From contig CM069605.1 in NCBI GenBank assembly GCA_035771175.1, positions 21,592,288-21,656,287 on the forward strand: a DNA stretch of 64,000 nt, read 5' to 3'. Both the position numbers and the translations under genes were made by a program. The stretch comes from Paratinospora sagittata. Its lineage: Eukaryota; Streptophyta; Magnoliopsida; Ranunculales; Menispermaceae. Positions 45,986-57,365 of this stretch are shown here, in pieces. Positions within the stretch are counted from its first letter, which is position 1. Every line of letters starts with the position of its first letter. The notes under the pieces were generated by a model. That model searched no databases, was not told the DNA's origin, and saw nothing but the letters and a program-made list of their open reading frames with translations.

Positions 45986-46198
45986 AGTTAGTTGATTGAG
46001 TAAATCCTAATCGGGAGATTAGGTAGTGGACGTAGGCTTGGCCGAACCACTATAAATTTGTGTGTCAAACATTTGCATTTTAGTCTGTCTTCTAATTTGC
46101 CTGATGTGCCAATTAACTCATGAAAATCACTAAGTTATTGGAAGATCATTTTAAAATTGACCATCGCACCCAATTCCCCCCTCTTAGGTGGACCAACA

Positions 46199-47929
46199 AG
46201 TAGCGCCCTCACTTCATTGTTCAATAGGATGCTTATATATAATGAGCGCCCTCAAGGAACAAAATGACAAAGTTGATATTATGCGTCAGCACGCTGATTA
46301 CAGAATCAGGACGCTAATTTAACAACTGTCATTGTTCTGACAAGTACGTTATATCAGTTTACTTTTTCAGAACGGATCTTTGCACAGAATCCCTTTCAGA
46401 TTTATCAAATATTTTCTCTGATGCATGAATCATGCTTTCTAAGGTATTTTTTATTCATTTAATCTGAAAAGAACCAGAATGGTCGTAAAAGTTGCAGTTG
46501 CCATTTTTGTGATACGTTCTAGTCGTTGTGTGTTAACATTCACATTATATTTCCACTTCAAATATCGAACGGCTATTATCTACTAAGTCTCTAAATACCA
46601 ACGCTTTGAATCATACAACTCGCCAATAATTTTTATTGTGCCAAAAACTTTTTGAATGTTAGTCAATTTTTAATCTTTCAAAAAAATTTAAATGTTCTAA
46701 GTTATCAAAGTATTTTTCTCTAATACAAAATATTTTCATATTGAGCTTTAATTATATTTTATCTTTGAAAATCTATTTGAACGGGTTTCTACTCAAATTC
46801 TCAGCCAGAATTTATACTGAACAACAATCATGCTGATGAAAGAATTTGAGAAATAGTTCATAGGATACAATTGAACTTGATTTCACATCTTAGTAATGTA
46901 TCGAACTATATCAGTAATTATGTTAACTACTGAAGACCAAACCAAAAGTTTTCACAATTATATATTTTTTCTATTTTGAAAATTGTCTGTGTTTATGTTT
47001 TCACTGGTCCTGCACTTTCAACTTCAATGTTTCAAATGGTAGCATAATGTTATCGAAGAAGCACTCAATTGATCTAATTGACATATCATTCACGCTTTTC
47101 AAAACTGCACTTGAGCAATACTGAACATTGAAAGGTAAAGGACTGTAAGTGTATCTCCTCTTAGCATTACATATTTAAATTTACATATCTTTGTAATGCT
47201 ATATATATGAGCTTAACTGTAAAGTGTTCTACGCAGTTAGAACCAAAATTATTATTTTGCGTTGTAATATTGGTTTGTTTCTGGATTGAAACAACCAGGA
47301 CAAGTGAATGTAGTTCACTTGATGATTTCATGATTGAAATCATATTAAAGTTAACCCTCACCAGCAAGTAGGATAACGGTTCTTCCTTATCTCGTAAAAG
47401 GAACATGGGTTCTTCCTCGGCCCAGAAAAAGGAAACCGGTTCATCCTTACCCCACAAAAGGATAGGTGCATCCTTAATCTGTAAAAGGATAGGTTATCTC
47501 TGAACCTGTAAAAGAAAAACGGTTCTTCCTTATCCCGTAAAAGGAAAACGGTTCTTCCTTATCTCAGAAAAGGAACAAGGATTTTTCCTCATCCCCGAAA
47601 AAAGGAAATGCGGTTCATCCTTAGCCGGCAAAAGGATAGGTTTGCCTAAAACCTGTAAAAGGGCAAGTTGTAATGGTTTGGTTCTCACCCGCAAGAGAAT
47701 CAGTTAGTGGATTGAGAAAATCTTAATCGGGAGATTAGGTAGTGGACGTAGGCTTGGCCGGACCACTATAAATCCTAATGTGCTTTAAGTTATGCATTTT
47801 ACTTTATGGTTAATATGTGCATTTAATTCCAATGTATCGAAGTATATCACTAAGTCGTTGGAAAAGTATTTAATTTGACCATCACCCAATTCACCCCCCC
47901 CCCCCCTCCCTCTCTTGGGTGCACCAACA
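46199..47929 (+). repeat. S1 LTR, right piece
   Basis: Continues the LTR cut at 43543: the motif array resumes (AGTAGCGCCCTCAC), then TATA-like 46587, leader hairpins 47370-47701 and a C-rich end before GCACCAACA (47929). Confidence 0.88.
47370..47701 (+). repeat. leader hairpin array of S1 LTR, about nine units
   Basis: Consecutive units TTCCTT/AAGGAA and ATCCTT/AAGGAT with loops such as ATCTCGTAA, ATCCCGTAA, ACCCCACAA and AATCTGTAA, closing with GGTTCTC/GAGAATC around ACCCGCAA (47680-47701). It looks CRISPR-like at first sight but units differ. Confidence 0.8.
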
Positions 47930-48481
47930 GACACTAATTCCATGCTTTAAGGTTGAGAGCATTAAAAGTCCTAAAATATGAGAATTTCCATACTGGGCCA
48001 TATTGCTAATTTGAACAAGGTCTCCATGTTCTACCATGACCATCTCTAATCCAACATCAAGGATCCATCAAATATGCTCATTTAGTCAACATAGTTAACA
48101 TGCAAGACATATTTTCAACTCTAGGTCAATGAACAAAATAAGGGTCATTTGAACTAAACCCTAAGATTTCACCATAGAAATCTCTAACAAAATACATGTA
48201 TAGGCATCTCACATCGTCAAGCTTAACATAGTTGACATGCAAGCTATTTTGAAACATCTAAGTTCACATTCTAGGTTTAGGCCTAATACAAACAACCCCA
48301 ACAATTTTTTGCTGGAAATTGGGAATTTCACCATTAATGGGTTTCCAACAACCTCTAGACTCACATATCTAAATGCAAGACCTAACTCCAACATGTGTTC
48401 ATTCACCACCCTCTTCAAATCCGAGATTTGGGTGTGGAAAACACTCTTTGGGTGTAGATTTAGGTCAAGGGAGGTCTTTTC
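47930..48481 (-). repeat. gypsy LTR-type sequence, left of a solo copia LTR
   Basis: Non-coding. It is continuous with 50502-51229 once the solo LTR is removed, and that part ends in a G1-type LTR start. The left terminus of this LTR is not visible, so it is either truncated or part of an internal region. It contains two similar stretches around CATAGTTAACATGCAAG and CATAGTTGACATGCAAG. Confidence 0.5.
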
Positions 48482-50496
48482 TGTTGAACCAATTATCCTC
48501 ATGTCACTTATGGGAATATGTCCCTATTATGAAAGATTTTGATTATTACAAAACTACAGTTTGTTTAAGATATTACTGCACATACGGCATATCTAATCTT
48601 ACTTGAAGCTATCAAAGATTTAATGATGCATGGCGAACGTATTAAAAGATCTTCTTGAACACCATGATCATTTGAAGAGGTTTATTTGTATGATTAGGTT
48701 ATGATAACCTATAGGACCTTCTATGCCATGTGATTTAGCAATATGCATGCCTGCATGTTTTAATCGATTGGTTGCATGTTTGATTTAATTCAGTTACTTT
48801 ATGTTTTATCGTGTTTTAATTAAGAAATCAAAAACAACTTTTATAAAGTCTTTTAGGATGCTAATGTTTTAGCAGCACTCTCTTGGACTTGATGAGTCAG
48901 GACGGTGATAAAATGTGAAGACGCTCAAGGTTGAATTGATCTCATTAACAAGGATGCTTACTTGTTAGTAGTGACCTTTCTCTTATCAACCTTTGAGAGT
49001 GTCAGGACGCTAATTTAGCTTCAGCTCGCTGAAAGATTTTCTTTTAACTTTAAGTGATTTCTATCTTTAAGGTCGCTGATAAGTTATAAGTTGAATGAAT
49101 TATCAGGACGCTACTTGTGTAGGAGCGCCCTCATCTTTAGAATCAACTTAAATAACTTTCAGGACGCTTATCGTCCGTCAGCGCGCTTCAAATTGTTTTG
49201 ACTGTTTAGGACACTTGCTCTTAAGTAGCGCCCTCATATGTTTTCCATTTTTCAAACAAAGCAGGACGCTTCCTGCGAGGTAGCACCCTCATGTTTTAAG
49301 TCATTTAATTGTCAAAACAAGTCAGTACGCTTACTATTTAATAATGCCCTCACTTCATTGTTCAGTAGGACGTTGATGTTCTATGAGCGCCCTCAAAGGA
49401 ACAAAATGACAAAAAAGATATTTTTACCATTCTGACATTACTGTCATTTCTGTTAACCTTTTTCAGAAACGTACAAATACTTTTTAGAACTTTTTAGAAT
49501 CATACAACAACTTTTCAGAACTTTTTAAAACGTTCTAAAACTTTGTCAGAACATTCCTCTTTCAGGAAAGGATCAGATGATTCAGGTGCTATCGCCGTAA
49601 TATGCATTAAGTTGAATCGATCCATTTCTGAAAAGAATGTTAACGTTATATCTGAAATAACTTAGAGTGCCAAAATTACCAAGTCCATTGCACCTCTGTT
49701 ATTCCTATATATACGTGCTGCCTCGGAGCGGAAAAACCAGCTAATGAAATACGAAATTGATATTCATTCAAAACGTATTGACAGTTTTTGTTTGTGCCAA
49801 AACACTTTTTGAAAGTTAGTCTTCTTTCACTTGTGCTTGATCTTACGATCTTTTGAAAGAAAAACTTCAAGTCTTCTGGGTTGATCGATCTTCTTCTTCA
49901 TTATTTCAAAAACCCATTAACGAAGACAAAAGCTATTTGAACCTGTTTTCAGCATAAACTTCATCATACATATTTCGTTGAATCTGTGGCAACAAAAGGT
50001 TCAATCCAAAGCGGTGTAAGTATCACTTTGATTCTGAGTAAAGGGAATCATATCTCATTCTGTAATCAGATTATAGTGGCAGGTAAGTCACTGAGTTAGA
50101 GCAAGTGTTGCTCAAAGTTGTAAGCAGTCTTCTCACACCAGTAAGTTGAGAATAGGTTCTCTCTCGCCTGTAAGTAGAGAAACGGTCCTCTCACACCCGT
50201 AAGCTGAGAAACGGTAGTTCTCACACCTGTAACTTGAGAAAGTGTTTCGGTTTGATCTTCACCTGTAAGAAGGTCCATAGTGGAGTTTGAACAAATCCTA
50301 ACTAAGGAGGTTAGGTAGCGGATGTAGGCCCGGCCAAACCACTATAAATCTTGCTTGCATTGTCCCATTTACATTCATTGTATCTCATTACTATACTTTG
50401 TTTAATCTGCTTTTATTATTCTGCACAATTAAAAGAAAGGTTAAAATCTGCTAAGTGTCCAATTCACCCCCCCTCTTGGACACATCTGGGCTAACA
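48482..50496 (+). repeat. solo S1-type LTR (variant with TCTCACACC hairpins)
   Basis: 2015 bp, TGTTGAACCAATTATCC to GGGCTAACA, flanked by perfect TTTTC (48477-48481 and 50497-50501). Motif array at 48855-49400, leader hairpins 50128-50275, ending GATCTTC/GAAGGTC around ACCTGTAA. Closest to the LTR at 34749. Confidence 0.94.
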
Positions 50497-51229
50497 TTTT
50501 CTACCATTAACAAGCTCATATGAGCACATGCAAACCAAACCTTAACTTGGATCCACTAAAAATTGTGGTCCATAGCGAAAGCTACACCATTCAAAAGCTT
50601 GCATTCATCATTAAAGGCATTCTAACGGAAGAAAATAGAGAAATTATACCTTGGAGCAAGATCTTGGGTGAAACCCCTTTGGAAAACCCTCTCTTCTTCT
50701 TCTCCATTTTTTCTCCTCTCTCTCCTTTAATTTGATGCAAAATGAACGAAATGAGGTGCTACTTGCTTATATACACGAGTTTGGACCTACACAAAAAAGT
50801 TGTCAAAAACTTTTTTTTTTCTATCATGGAGCGCGCTCCACCGAGTCTTGAGAAAGATTTCTCTTCAGTCTTGTTCATAGAACGCGCTCCATCCCCCATG
50901 GAGCCCGCTCCATCCCCCATGGAGCCCGCTCCATCCCTTCTGCCTGGATTTTCAACATTTTCTGGGCCAGGGGAGCGCGTTTCTTCCACTGTGGAGCGAG
51001 CTCCATGCTTCAAAATCGTCATTTTTGACTTGTTTCGATATCGAATGGGCCTCCGATCATCCCGAGACTTTTCATACACATTACACAACTTAAAACCCTG
51101 CAAAAACACTTGAACTAACACACATCTAACATCAAACACACAAACATACACATCACAGCAAGCACATAGAGTTTGGGCAAAATGCAAATAGGTTATGGGC
51201 TAGATGAAATAATTTTTTGGGGCGTTACA
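50497..51229 (-). repeat. Tekay-like LTR start, minus strand
   Basis: Ends TTTTTTGGGGCGTTACA, the reverse of a start like that at 1694; 51185-51229 matches 1694-1740 closely. Reversed, TATATAAGC at about 50765-50775 is a likely TATA box. U3 holds TGGAGCGCGCTCCA (50827-50840, a perfect 14-bp palindrome) and several GGAGC-G/C-GCTCC copies up to 51003. Confidence 0.82.
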
Positions 51230-51435
51230 CTCTACAACACTAAGATTCTAATAAAGTAATACAACCATTAAGCTCTTCGTAAAGTGTTGTTCCTTCCACA
51301 TGTTTTGACATTGTTGTTGAATCCATTAGATATATCTAGTTAGCACTGAAATAACTATGTCAAAGAGATTAGATATCACAGGTATGTTGTTTGTAATCAT
51401 CAAAACAAAACTAGGTGAGAATAGTTATATCAGCA
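51230..51435 (-). repeat. S2 3' LTR start, truncated by gypsy LTR
   Basis: Reverse complement of the first 200 or so bases of the S2 LTR (compare 14030-14240). The gypsy LTR joins it at CTCTACAAC. It is the 3' LTR of the minus-strand S2 element that extends to 58270. Confidence 0.85.
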
Positions 51436-51446
51436 CCCCCTTTTAC
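51436..51446 (-). other. polypurine tract of the minus-strand S2 element
   Basis: Minus strand reads GTAAAAGGGGG next to the LTR start. It marks the 3' end of the internal region. Confidence 0.72.
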
Positions 51447-51484
51447 AAGTGGACAGACTTTTTTTCTTTTTCTTCTCCAATCCT

Positions 51485-52125
51485 GTAGTTTTTCTCCCTT
51501 CTTCAACCTCTTGTCTTGCCTCCTTTTCTAATTCTAATCCTCATCTTGCTTAGTAAGTGATCCCCCTCTCTAATAAAATCCTAAAATGAGTTATATTCAT
51601 AAGTGGGTGAAAAAGACCAAAATAGGCACAAAAATCCTCCAAAAATCGCACAAACCCGCAACCTGCAAATCACCAGCGCCACAACGCCCATCCCTAGCGT
51701 TGTGGTGCCCAGTTTTTGTTCTTTCACCACCACCATGACACGATCTGGGCACTGCGGTGCCCAGTTTCGGGTGTTGGGTTTGTGTGGTGGCTTGTTTGGC
51801 TTGTGGATTTGGCCATTTTTTTACAACTTCTTGGACTTATTTTGTTCATTACTTCTCCACATTTTGCACATGTTCTTGGCCACTTTTCAGCACCATTTGA
51901 ACCTTGTTTCAACCCACTTTAAAGCTCTTTATTTACCTACAAAATACATCAAAAACACAAGTGCATCAACTTAATGAAAACAACTTCAAAAATTCAACTA
52001 AACACCTAAATGCACCTAAAGTAACTAAGTGTGCTAATTGTGCAAAAATACTTAAAAACCAAGCAAATGCACTTAAAAACTTAATAAATTAACATCCAAA
52101 ATGCCTACTAAAACTCAACTTATCA
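51485..52125 (-). repeat. Athila LTR, partial, inside copia pol
   Basis: Matches 8255-8815 closely and starts (minus) TGATAAGTTGAG at 52125. It carries two GC-rich hairpins: GCGCCACAACGC/GCGTTGTGGTGC (51676/51697) and CTGGGCAC/GTGCCCAG (51745-51764). The left end, between about 51447 and 51490, is not defined, and the RT/RNase H part of the copia element is missing around it. Confidence 0.75.
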
Positions 52126-52501
52126 ACACTCCCTTAGATGGGTCACCTAATATTTACTCTTTGGGGTGACTAATAAGGAGCCTAGAATTCTTAGGGACTT
52201 GTAAATTTTGATCATTTTCCTCTAAGTCCATGGAATTCTTGGGAACATCATCATCTATGTCCAAATTTCCCAGATTTTCACAAATCTTTTGCCTTGGGCA
52301 CTCTCATCAAATTTCCCCAGATTTTCACAAATCTTTTGCCTTGGGCACTCTCATCAAATTTCACATGAATGGACCCTTCTACAACTCTAGATGAATACAT
52401 CATATATGCCTTGCTATGGGATGAATATCTTAGAAAAATGTCAATATCAAATTTTAGATCAAATTTAACCAAGTTGTCTTTATCATTCAAGATATAACAC
52501 T
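52126..52501 (-). pseudogene. SIRE integrase C-terminal region (minus S2 element)
   Basis: Minus strand: YILNDKDNLVKFDLKFDIDI, then VEGSIHVKFDESAQG. It continues the frame that ends FKVFRCKC at 54638. A 47-bp duplication (52271-52317, 52318-52364) and several stops follow. The same region of the plus-strand copy is at about 31318-31500. Confidence 0.85.
52271..52364 (-). repeat. 47-bp tandem duplication
   Basis: Two units of 47 bp starting CAGATTTTCACAAATCTTTT, inside the post-integrase coding region; frame-shifting. Confidence 0.95.
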
Positions 52502-54637
52502 TGTTGGCCCAATATTATAGTCCAAGAAGGGGGTGAATTAGACTTGGTAGATTTTTGCATTACCTTTCGATTAAAGTAATTAAACAGATAAAGTTCGCAG
52601 TAGGTAACAATCAAAATAATCAAGTGCAGGAAAAATAAATGAACACAACGATTTATAGTGGTTCCCTTTGAACCTACGTCCACTACTCGATCACCATGAT
52701 CAGGATTTTCCAATACACTATTGGCTAGTCAACTTACGGGTGTGACTAGAAGTCATATACATTAACCAACACAAAGGCTTGGTTAGAAAGCCGCACACAC
52801 TAGCTTACACAAGGGTTTGGCTAGAAAGTCGCGTTGTAACCAACTTACAGGCATGGTTATGAGTCATACAAATATATGGTATAGTCTTGGTTGTCTAACA
52901 TGTCAACAATACATCAATATTACAAATGATAGAGAGAGATGTTCAAAAACACTCTCAACAATATTAAGTGTACAATCTTGAATGAATAATCACTTCTATT
53001 ACAACCACAATATTTTAAATGATGTGAAGTATTGAACTAGATGATTTCAAATACATGCAATCGATTCAAATATTAATGATGTGAAATCAAGAATCGAATG
53101 TGCACATGTATTCAAATATTGATTCTAACAATGATATGTATAAAACACAAGAATCAATATGCAAAAATAATCAAGAGTTGTTGATTATAAATATATAAAT
53201 GGTTAAGATCAAGAATCAAAGTACTCAATTAATTATCAATGAAATCGATTCAAAATAATGTAAGTTTATCACATGAATCGATACCACATGATATGTATGA
53301 AACCACTAAACAAGATAATGTAATATGAAGATCAAATATGGTTTCACAAGTAGTACTCAAATCAAAACGGTTTTCTAGATATCAAATTAAGCACAAAATC
53401 GATTTACTCAAACAAAATCACAAGAATCTAAATGAAAAGAGTTTACCCAACTTAGGTAAGGATGAAGCTCCCAGATTCTTCAAGTGTGATGATGGTTGAG
53501 AGATTCATCGTTCAATGATGATCAAGAATCAACAAGATGTGAAGAACACAATAAAAAATGTCTTGATTAATTGCTCAAGAGAACACACAAGTTTCTGAAA
53601 GTGTTTGAAGGATTAGGCGAACTATACGAAAGTATAAATCAAAGATATAAATGTAGGTGAACTTTTGCTTTGAAAGATGTTTAAAATCACTCAAGAACTT
53701 GTTTTGGACTTGTAGACATGGTAGTATGAAAAACAACACAAGTTCTCAAATTTTGTAAAAGTTGTTCTTCAATGAGCAAGTGTGGTATTTATAGAAAAAT
53801 ACCAAATCGAGGCACAGGAACGTGTTCCTCGATGAAGGAGCGCGCTTTTGCTTTGAAATCTAAAATTTTTCATATTTCCCTCCAATGAAGGAGCGTGTTC
53901 CTTAATATGTTTGTTGGGCATAGGAGCAAAGTTCTTCATCAAGAACCACTGGCTCTATAAAATTTCTCTTTTTCCCTTGACTACAGGAGCGCGAGTCTTG
54001 GGAAAAACAACAGGAGCATGTTCCTTAAACTCTGATAAGAAAAATATGAGTCTTGGAAAAATACACAAGAGCGTGTTCCTTCACGTTGAAGTCATAGAAA
54101 CCCGATTTTTTCATCAAAAAGAGTTTAAGACATTGACAAAGATAAACACGTGTAGAATGATCGATTAAAATAGATGATCAAAACATTCGATACGATAAAC
54201 GTAAAACGATAAAACCATAGAAAGTTGGTAATATGAGTGCATGATAATCAATGATCTATATATATATGAGCATGACAAAGAATTTTAACTATATGATTGC
54301 ATAATAATCATGATTGTGTGTGTGCATGCATGATCAATATAATAATAGTGTATACGCATGAGTATGATAACCTATATGCATGATTTTCAAAATATGCAAT
54401 CATATTGTGGCTCGAACGAGTAAGAATTATTCTACAGCACTAAGATTCTAAACTAAGGATTACAAACGTAAAGCTCTTGAATCTTTGTGCATTGTTGTTC
54501 AATCCACATACTTTGACTTAGTTAAATAAATCTGATATAACTAGTTAGCACGTAAACAACTACATCAAAGAGATTAGTGATCACAAGTATGTTGTTTGTA
54601 ATCATCAAACCAAAACCAGGTGAGATTCGTTAAATCA
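52502..54637 (-). repeat. solo S2 LTR in integrase, minus strand
   Basis: Runs from GGGCCAACA (reversed, 52502) to TGATTTAACG (54637). ACACT flanks it at 52497-52501 and 54638-54642. If the LTR began TGTTGA as in other copies, three bases would be missing. Leader hairpins lie at about 52725-52870, the TATA dyad at 53783-53802 and palindromes at 53815-54080, all reversed. Confidence 0.88.
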
Positions 54638-55204
54638 ACACTTGCACCTAAAGACTTTAAAGTGTCCAATATTCGGCAATCTACCCTTCCATATTTCACA
54701 TGGAATCTTTTTCATGCCTTTTCTAATTAATGTCTTATTCATTACATAGCATGCGGTACTAATAGCCTCAGCCCAAAAGTGTGTAGCAATGTTATACTCA
54801 CAAAGTATGGTTCTATACATCTCTTGAAGAATTCTATTCTTTCTTTCTACCACCCCATTTTGTTGTGGAGTTCTAGGGGTTGATAAATAGTGAGTATAAC
54901 CTTGTTTGCTATAAAAATCTTCCAGATTTTTGTTTACATACTATCCACCCCTATCACTTCTAAGGATTGTGATTTTGTACCCTTTCTCATTTTCTACTCT
55001 ATGACAATATTTCATAGAAATATCACATACTTCATGTTTATGAGAAAAAAAGAACACCCAAGTAAAGCGAGATTAGTCATCAACAATAACAAATACATAT
55101 GACTTCCCTCCTAGGCTTTGTGTCCGGGTAGGTCCAAAAAGATCTATGTGGATCATTTCAAGAGCTCTAGTAGTGGACATGATTTTCTTGCTCTTGAAAG
55201 ATGT
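54638..55204 (-). pseudogene. SIRE integrase core (minus S2 element)
   Basis: Minus strand from 55204: SKKIMSTTRALEMIHIDLFG, KSYVFVIVDD, a stop, then ENEKGYKITILRSDRGG, a stop, then TPRTPQQNGVVERKNRILQE, HFWAEAISTACYVMNKTLI and WKGRLPNIGHFKVFRCKC. All three catalytic positions (Asp, Asp, Glu) are present. Two stops, otherwise well kept. Confidence 0.92.
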
Positions 55205-57365
55205 TGTCGCGACCCACTCTGTAAGAATGACATCACGACCGACAAAGAATACTACATACGCCTACACCGATGTAAATAATACTCTTTCAGCCATCCAATA
55301 CATCCAAATCCCATAAAATTTTGACATAATCTCCCCATAAATATTAACTATCACAAGCAAATCATTCCACAATAATTAATCCAAACAAATCATCACCATA
55401 AAATCCACACTTATATATATATATATATATATATATGCATTATCTCAACCTGTCATAACCATCAAGTCCATAGCCATACATTCATCCCCACACCCATCTA
55501 TGTGATATATATACATAGGATAAGTGTATTATACATACATATGATAATCCAAAATAATTAAAAAGTCTTCTCAACCTACATCAACAAGTATAGGAGTCTG
55601 CTACTCCTCACATGCCTTCTCTTTTCTTTTTGGATCTTTTTCTGAAATGGTTGAGAAGAGAAGATAAAGTGAGTTATCACAGGCTCAATGAACATTTCTA
55701 ACTATGGCATTAATAATAAAAGCATGAATTTAATCAAATCATATAATCAATAAACATGCCACGTGATCAAATAACATACATGATCAAGTAGATTCCATGC
55801 ATTCATCTCTAAAGAAATGCATTTATTATTTAAAACATTCACATTCATCTCCCTCTTTCCAAGTAATAGAGCGAGACGCATACCCTTCATTCACGTCTCA
55901 ATGAGGGTAGCCACAGGACCTCCTATTACTCATTTTCATATAATCATTAATTCTGGATTCTCATCCCCACCAGAACATCGACTGGATGAGTACAAATCCA
56001 GCTACTCACAAGGACTAATTCTTGAGGCTCATCCAAGAATTGACCTCATGCTATTAGTTTGCTCTTGCAAATCTAACGCATGCTCCATGTTCAAAACATT
56101 TCATGAATTTAAATCATGCACATTACATATAACATGCATAAAATTCAAACACATTTAATGTCTATAATGTCATATAGAATAACCAAAGTATAGAAATACT
56201 CACAATGGTACAACATAAACCTATTCTCTACCCACTCTACTATTATAGTCCAATCAGTCAACACAATCCTCTCAAACCATTATTCCATTTAACCATAATC
56301 AGTTTCCAAATCAATTTTATTCATTTCTAATTTTTCCAACGTGCTCAATTAATTTTCATAATTTCCATTTCAGTCTCACATTCACATGAGGGCGTCCCAA
56401 ATAATTTCTATAGCCCTCAAGAATATTTCTTAAGCCAAGAATAGTAGAAATAGGCTTTCTAGCCACGTTTCCATTAATTTCCATGTGTTCCATTTATATT
56501 GGATTCATTCAATCCATTTCTAAAAATATCAATCGATATCAAAAAATCACAATCTTGATATTGAAATGTTTGGAATTCAGTCGTCTTTTATTTTATGGTC
56601 TCAGACCATAGTTTCACCAGAGTTTGACATGATTTCAATGGTCTCTAGTATCGAATTTGACTTTCGACAGCTGTACCGACGCCAATAATATACTCATGGA
56701 CACAAACAAATTAAATATTCGAGGTTTACACAACTATAAGAGTCTAAATATATCATTTCTACATGTTTCCACTCAAAATGAATCCAAATCTCATTTTTTT
56801 AAAACACCTCCTATAGCAAAAATTATACCAGTTGAAACGTCACACACATGTTGAAGTTTAATTTTGTGACAAAAATGAGTAGAAACGGCTTAACCCCAAA
56901 TTGGGTGCAAAACTGTCAGATCTCCCTTCTACAGACGGTTTCTCTCTTCTCACTCACTCGCTCATTCTTCTTCTTTCTTCTTTTAATTCCTTTTTTTTTT
57001 AAAACAACACGTTAGTTTAATTTAAAAGGATGGGCATATTAGTTTTTGTCATACCATGCTCCATATGTTGCTTTACCAAAGCAACTCCCTTTTCTTTAAT
57101 TTAAGTTATACCATGGTCCATAGCTTCACTTAATAAACCAACTCCATTTTTTTAAATTTAATTTAATAATGCCCCTTATCTAAATTCAATTCTATTCCTT
57201 CTTTTTTTATATATATACTTTCATTTGTACTTAATTTACATATTTCACATGTATTCATGTACATACATAAATACATATGATTCCTACGTACGTATACGCA
57301 TATTATACACCTCGATATACGTATAAGTTCACATATGTATTTGATTAAAACTATTGGATGTTACA
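55205..57365 (-). repeat. solo gypsy LTR G2 inside copia gene
   Basis: 2161 bp, reversed TGTAACATCC ... GTCGCGACA. Flanks GATGT (55200-55204) and GATGA (57366-57370), a 5-bp duplication with one mismatch. Removing it joins the GAG-preintegrase KHTKSS to FKSK in frame, confirming the boundaries. A TA run lies at 55411-55436. Confidence 0.93.

Larger units (their letters stand above)
43544..46198 (+). repeat. solo S1 LTR nested in an S1 LTR
   Basis: 2655 bp, TGTTAACCTATATGG to GGACCAACA, flanked by perfect AGTAG (43539-43543 and 46199-46203). It has every LTR part: motif array 44150-44850, TATA box 45104-45115, leader hairpins 45750-45985, and the AGGTAGTGGACG block at 46021. A good reference copy of the family. 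Confidence 0.95.

Noticed and set aside
47370..47701. Regular short repeats resembling a CRISPR array; similar blocks at 19450-19890, 24715-25075 and 45750-45985
   Set aside because: Units are diverged and hairpin-forming, lie at a fixed place inside plant LTRs, have no unique spacers and no cas genes. They are LTR leader repeats.
48209..48606. Overlapping frames of about 100 codons on both strands
   Set aside because: They cross the junction of a solo LTR (48482) and show no domain.
50742..51187. Frames of 123 and 142 codons on both strands
   Set aside because: They read through the repeated GGAGC-GCTCC palindromes of a gypsy LTR; the apparent repeats in the protein come from DNA repeats.
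55411..55436. TA dinucleotide run as a promoter
   Set aside because: Simple microsatellite inside a gypsy LTR; a similar run is at about 41613-41630.
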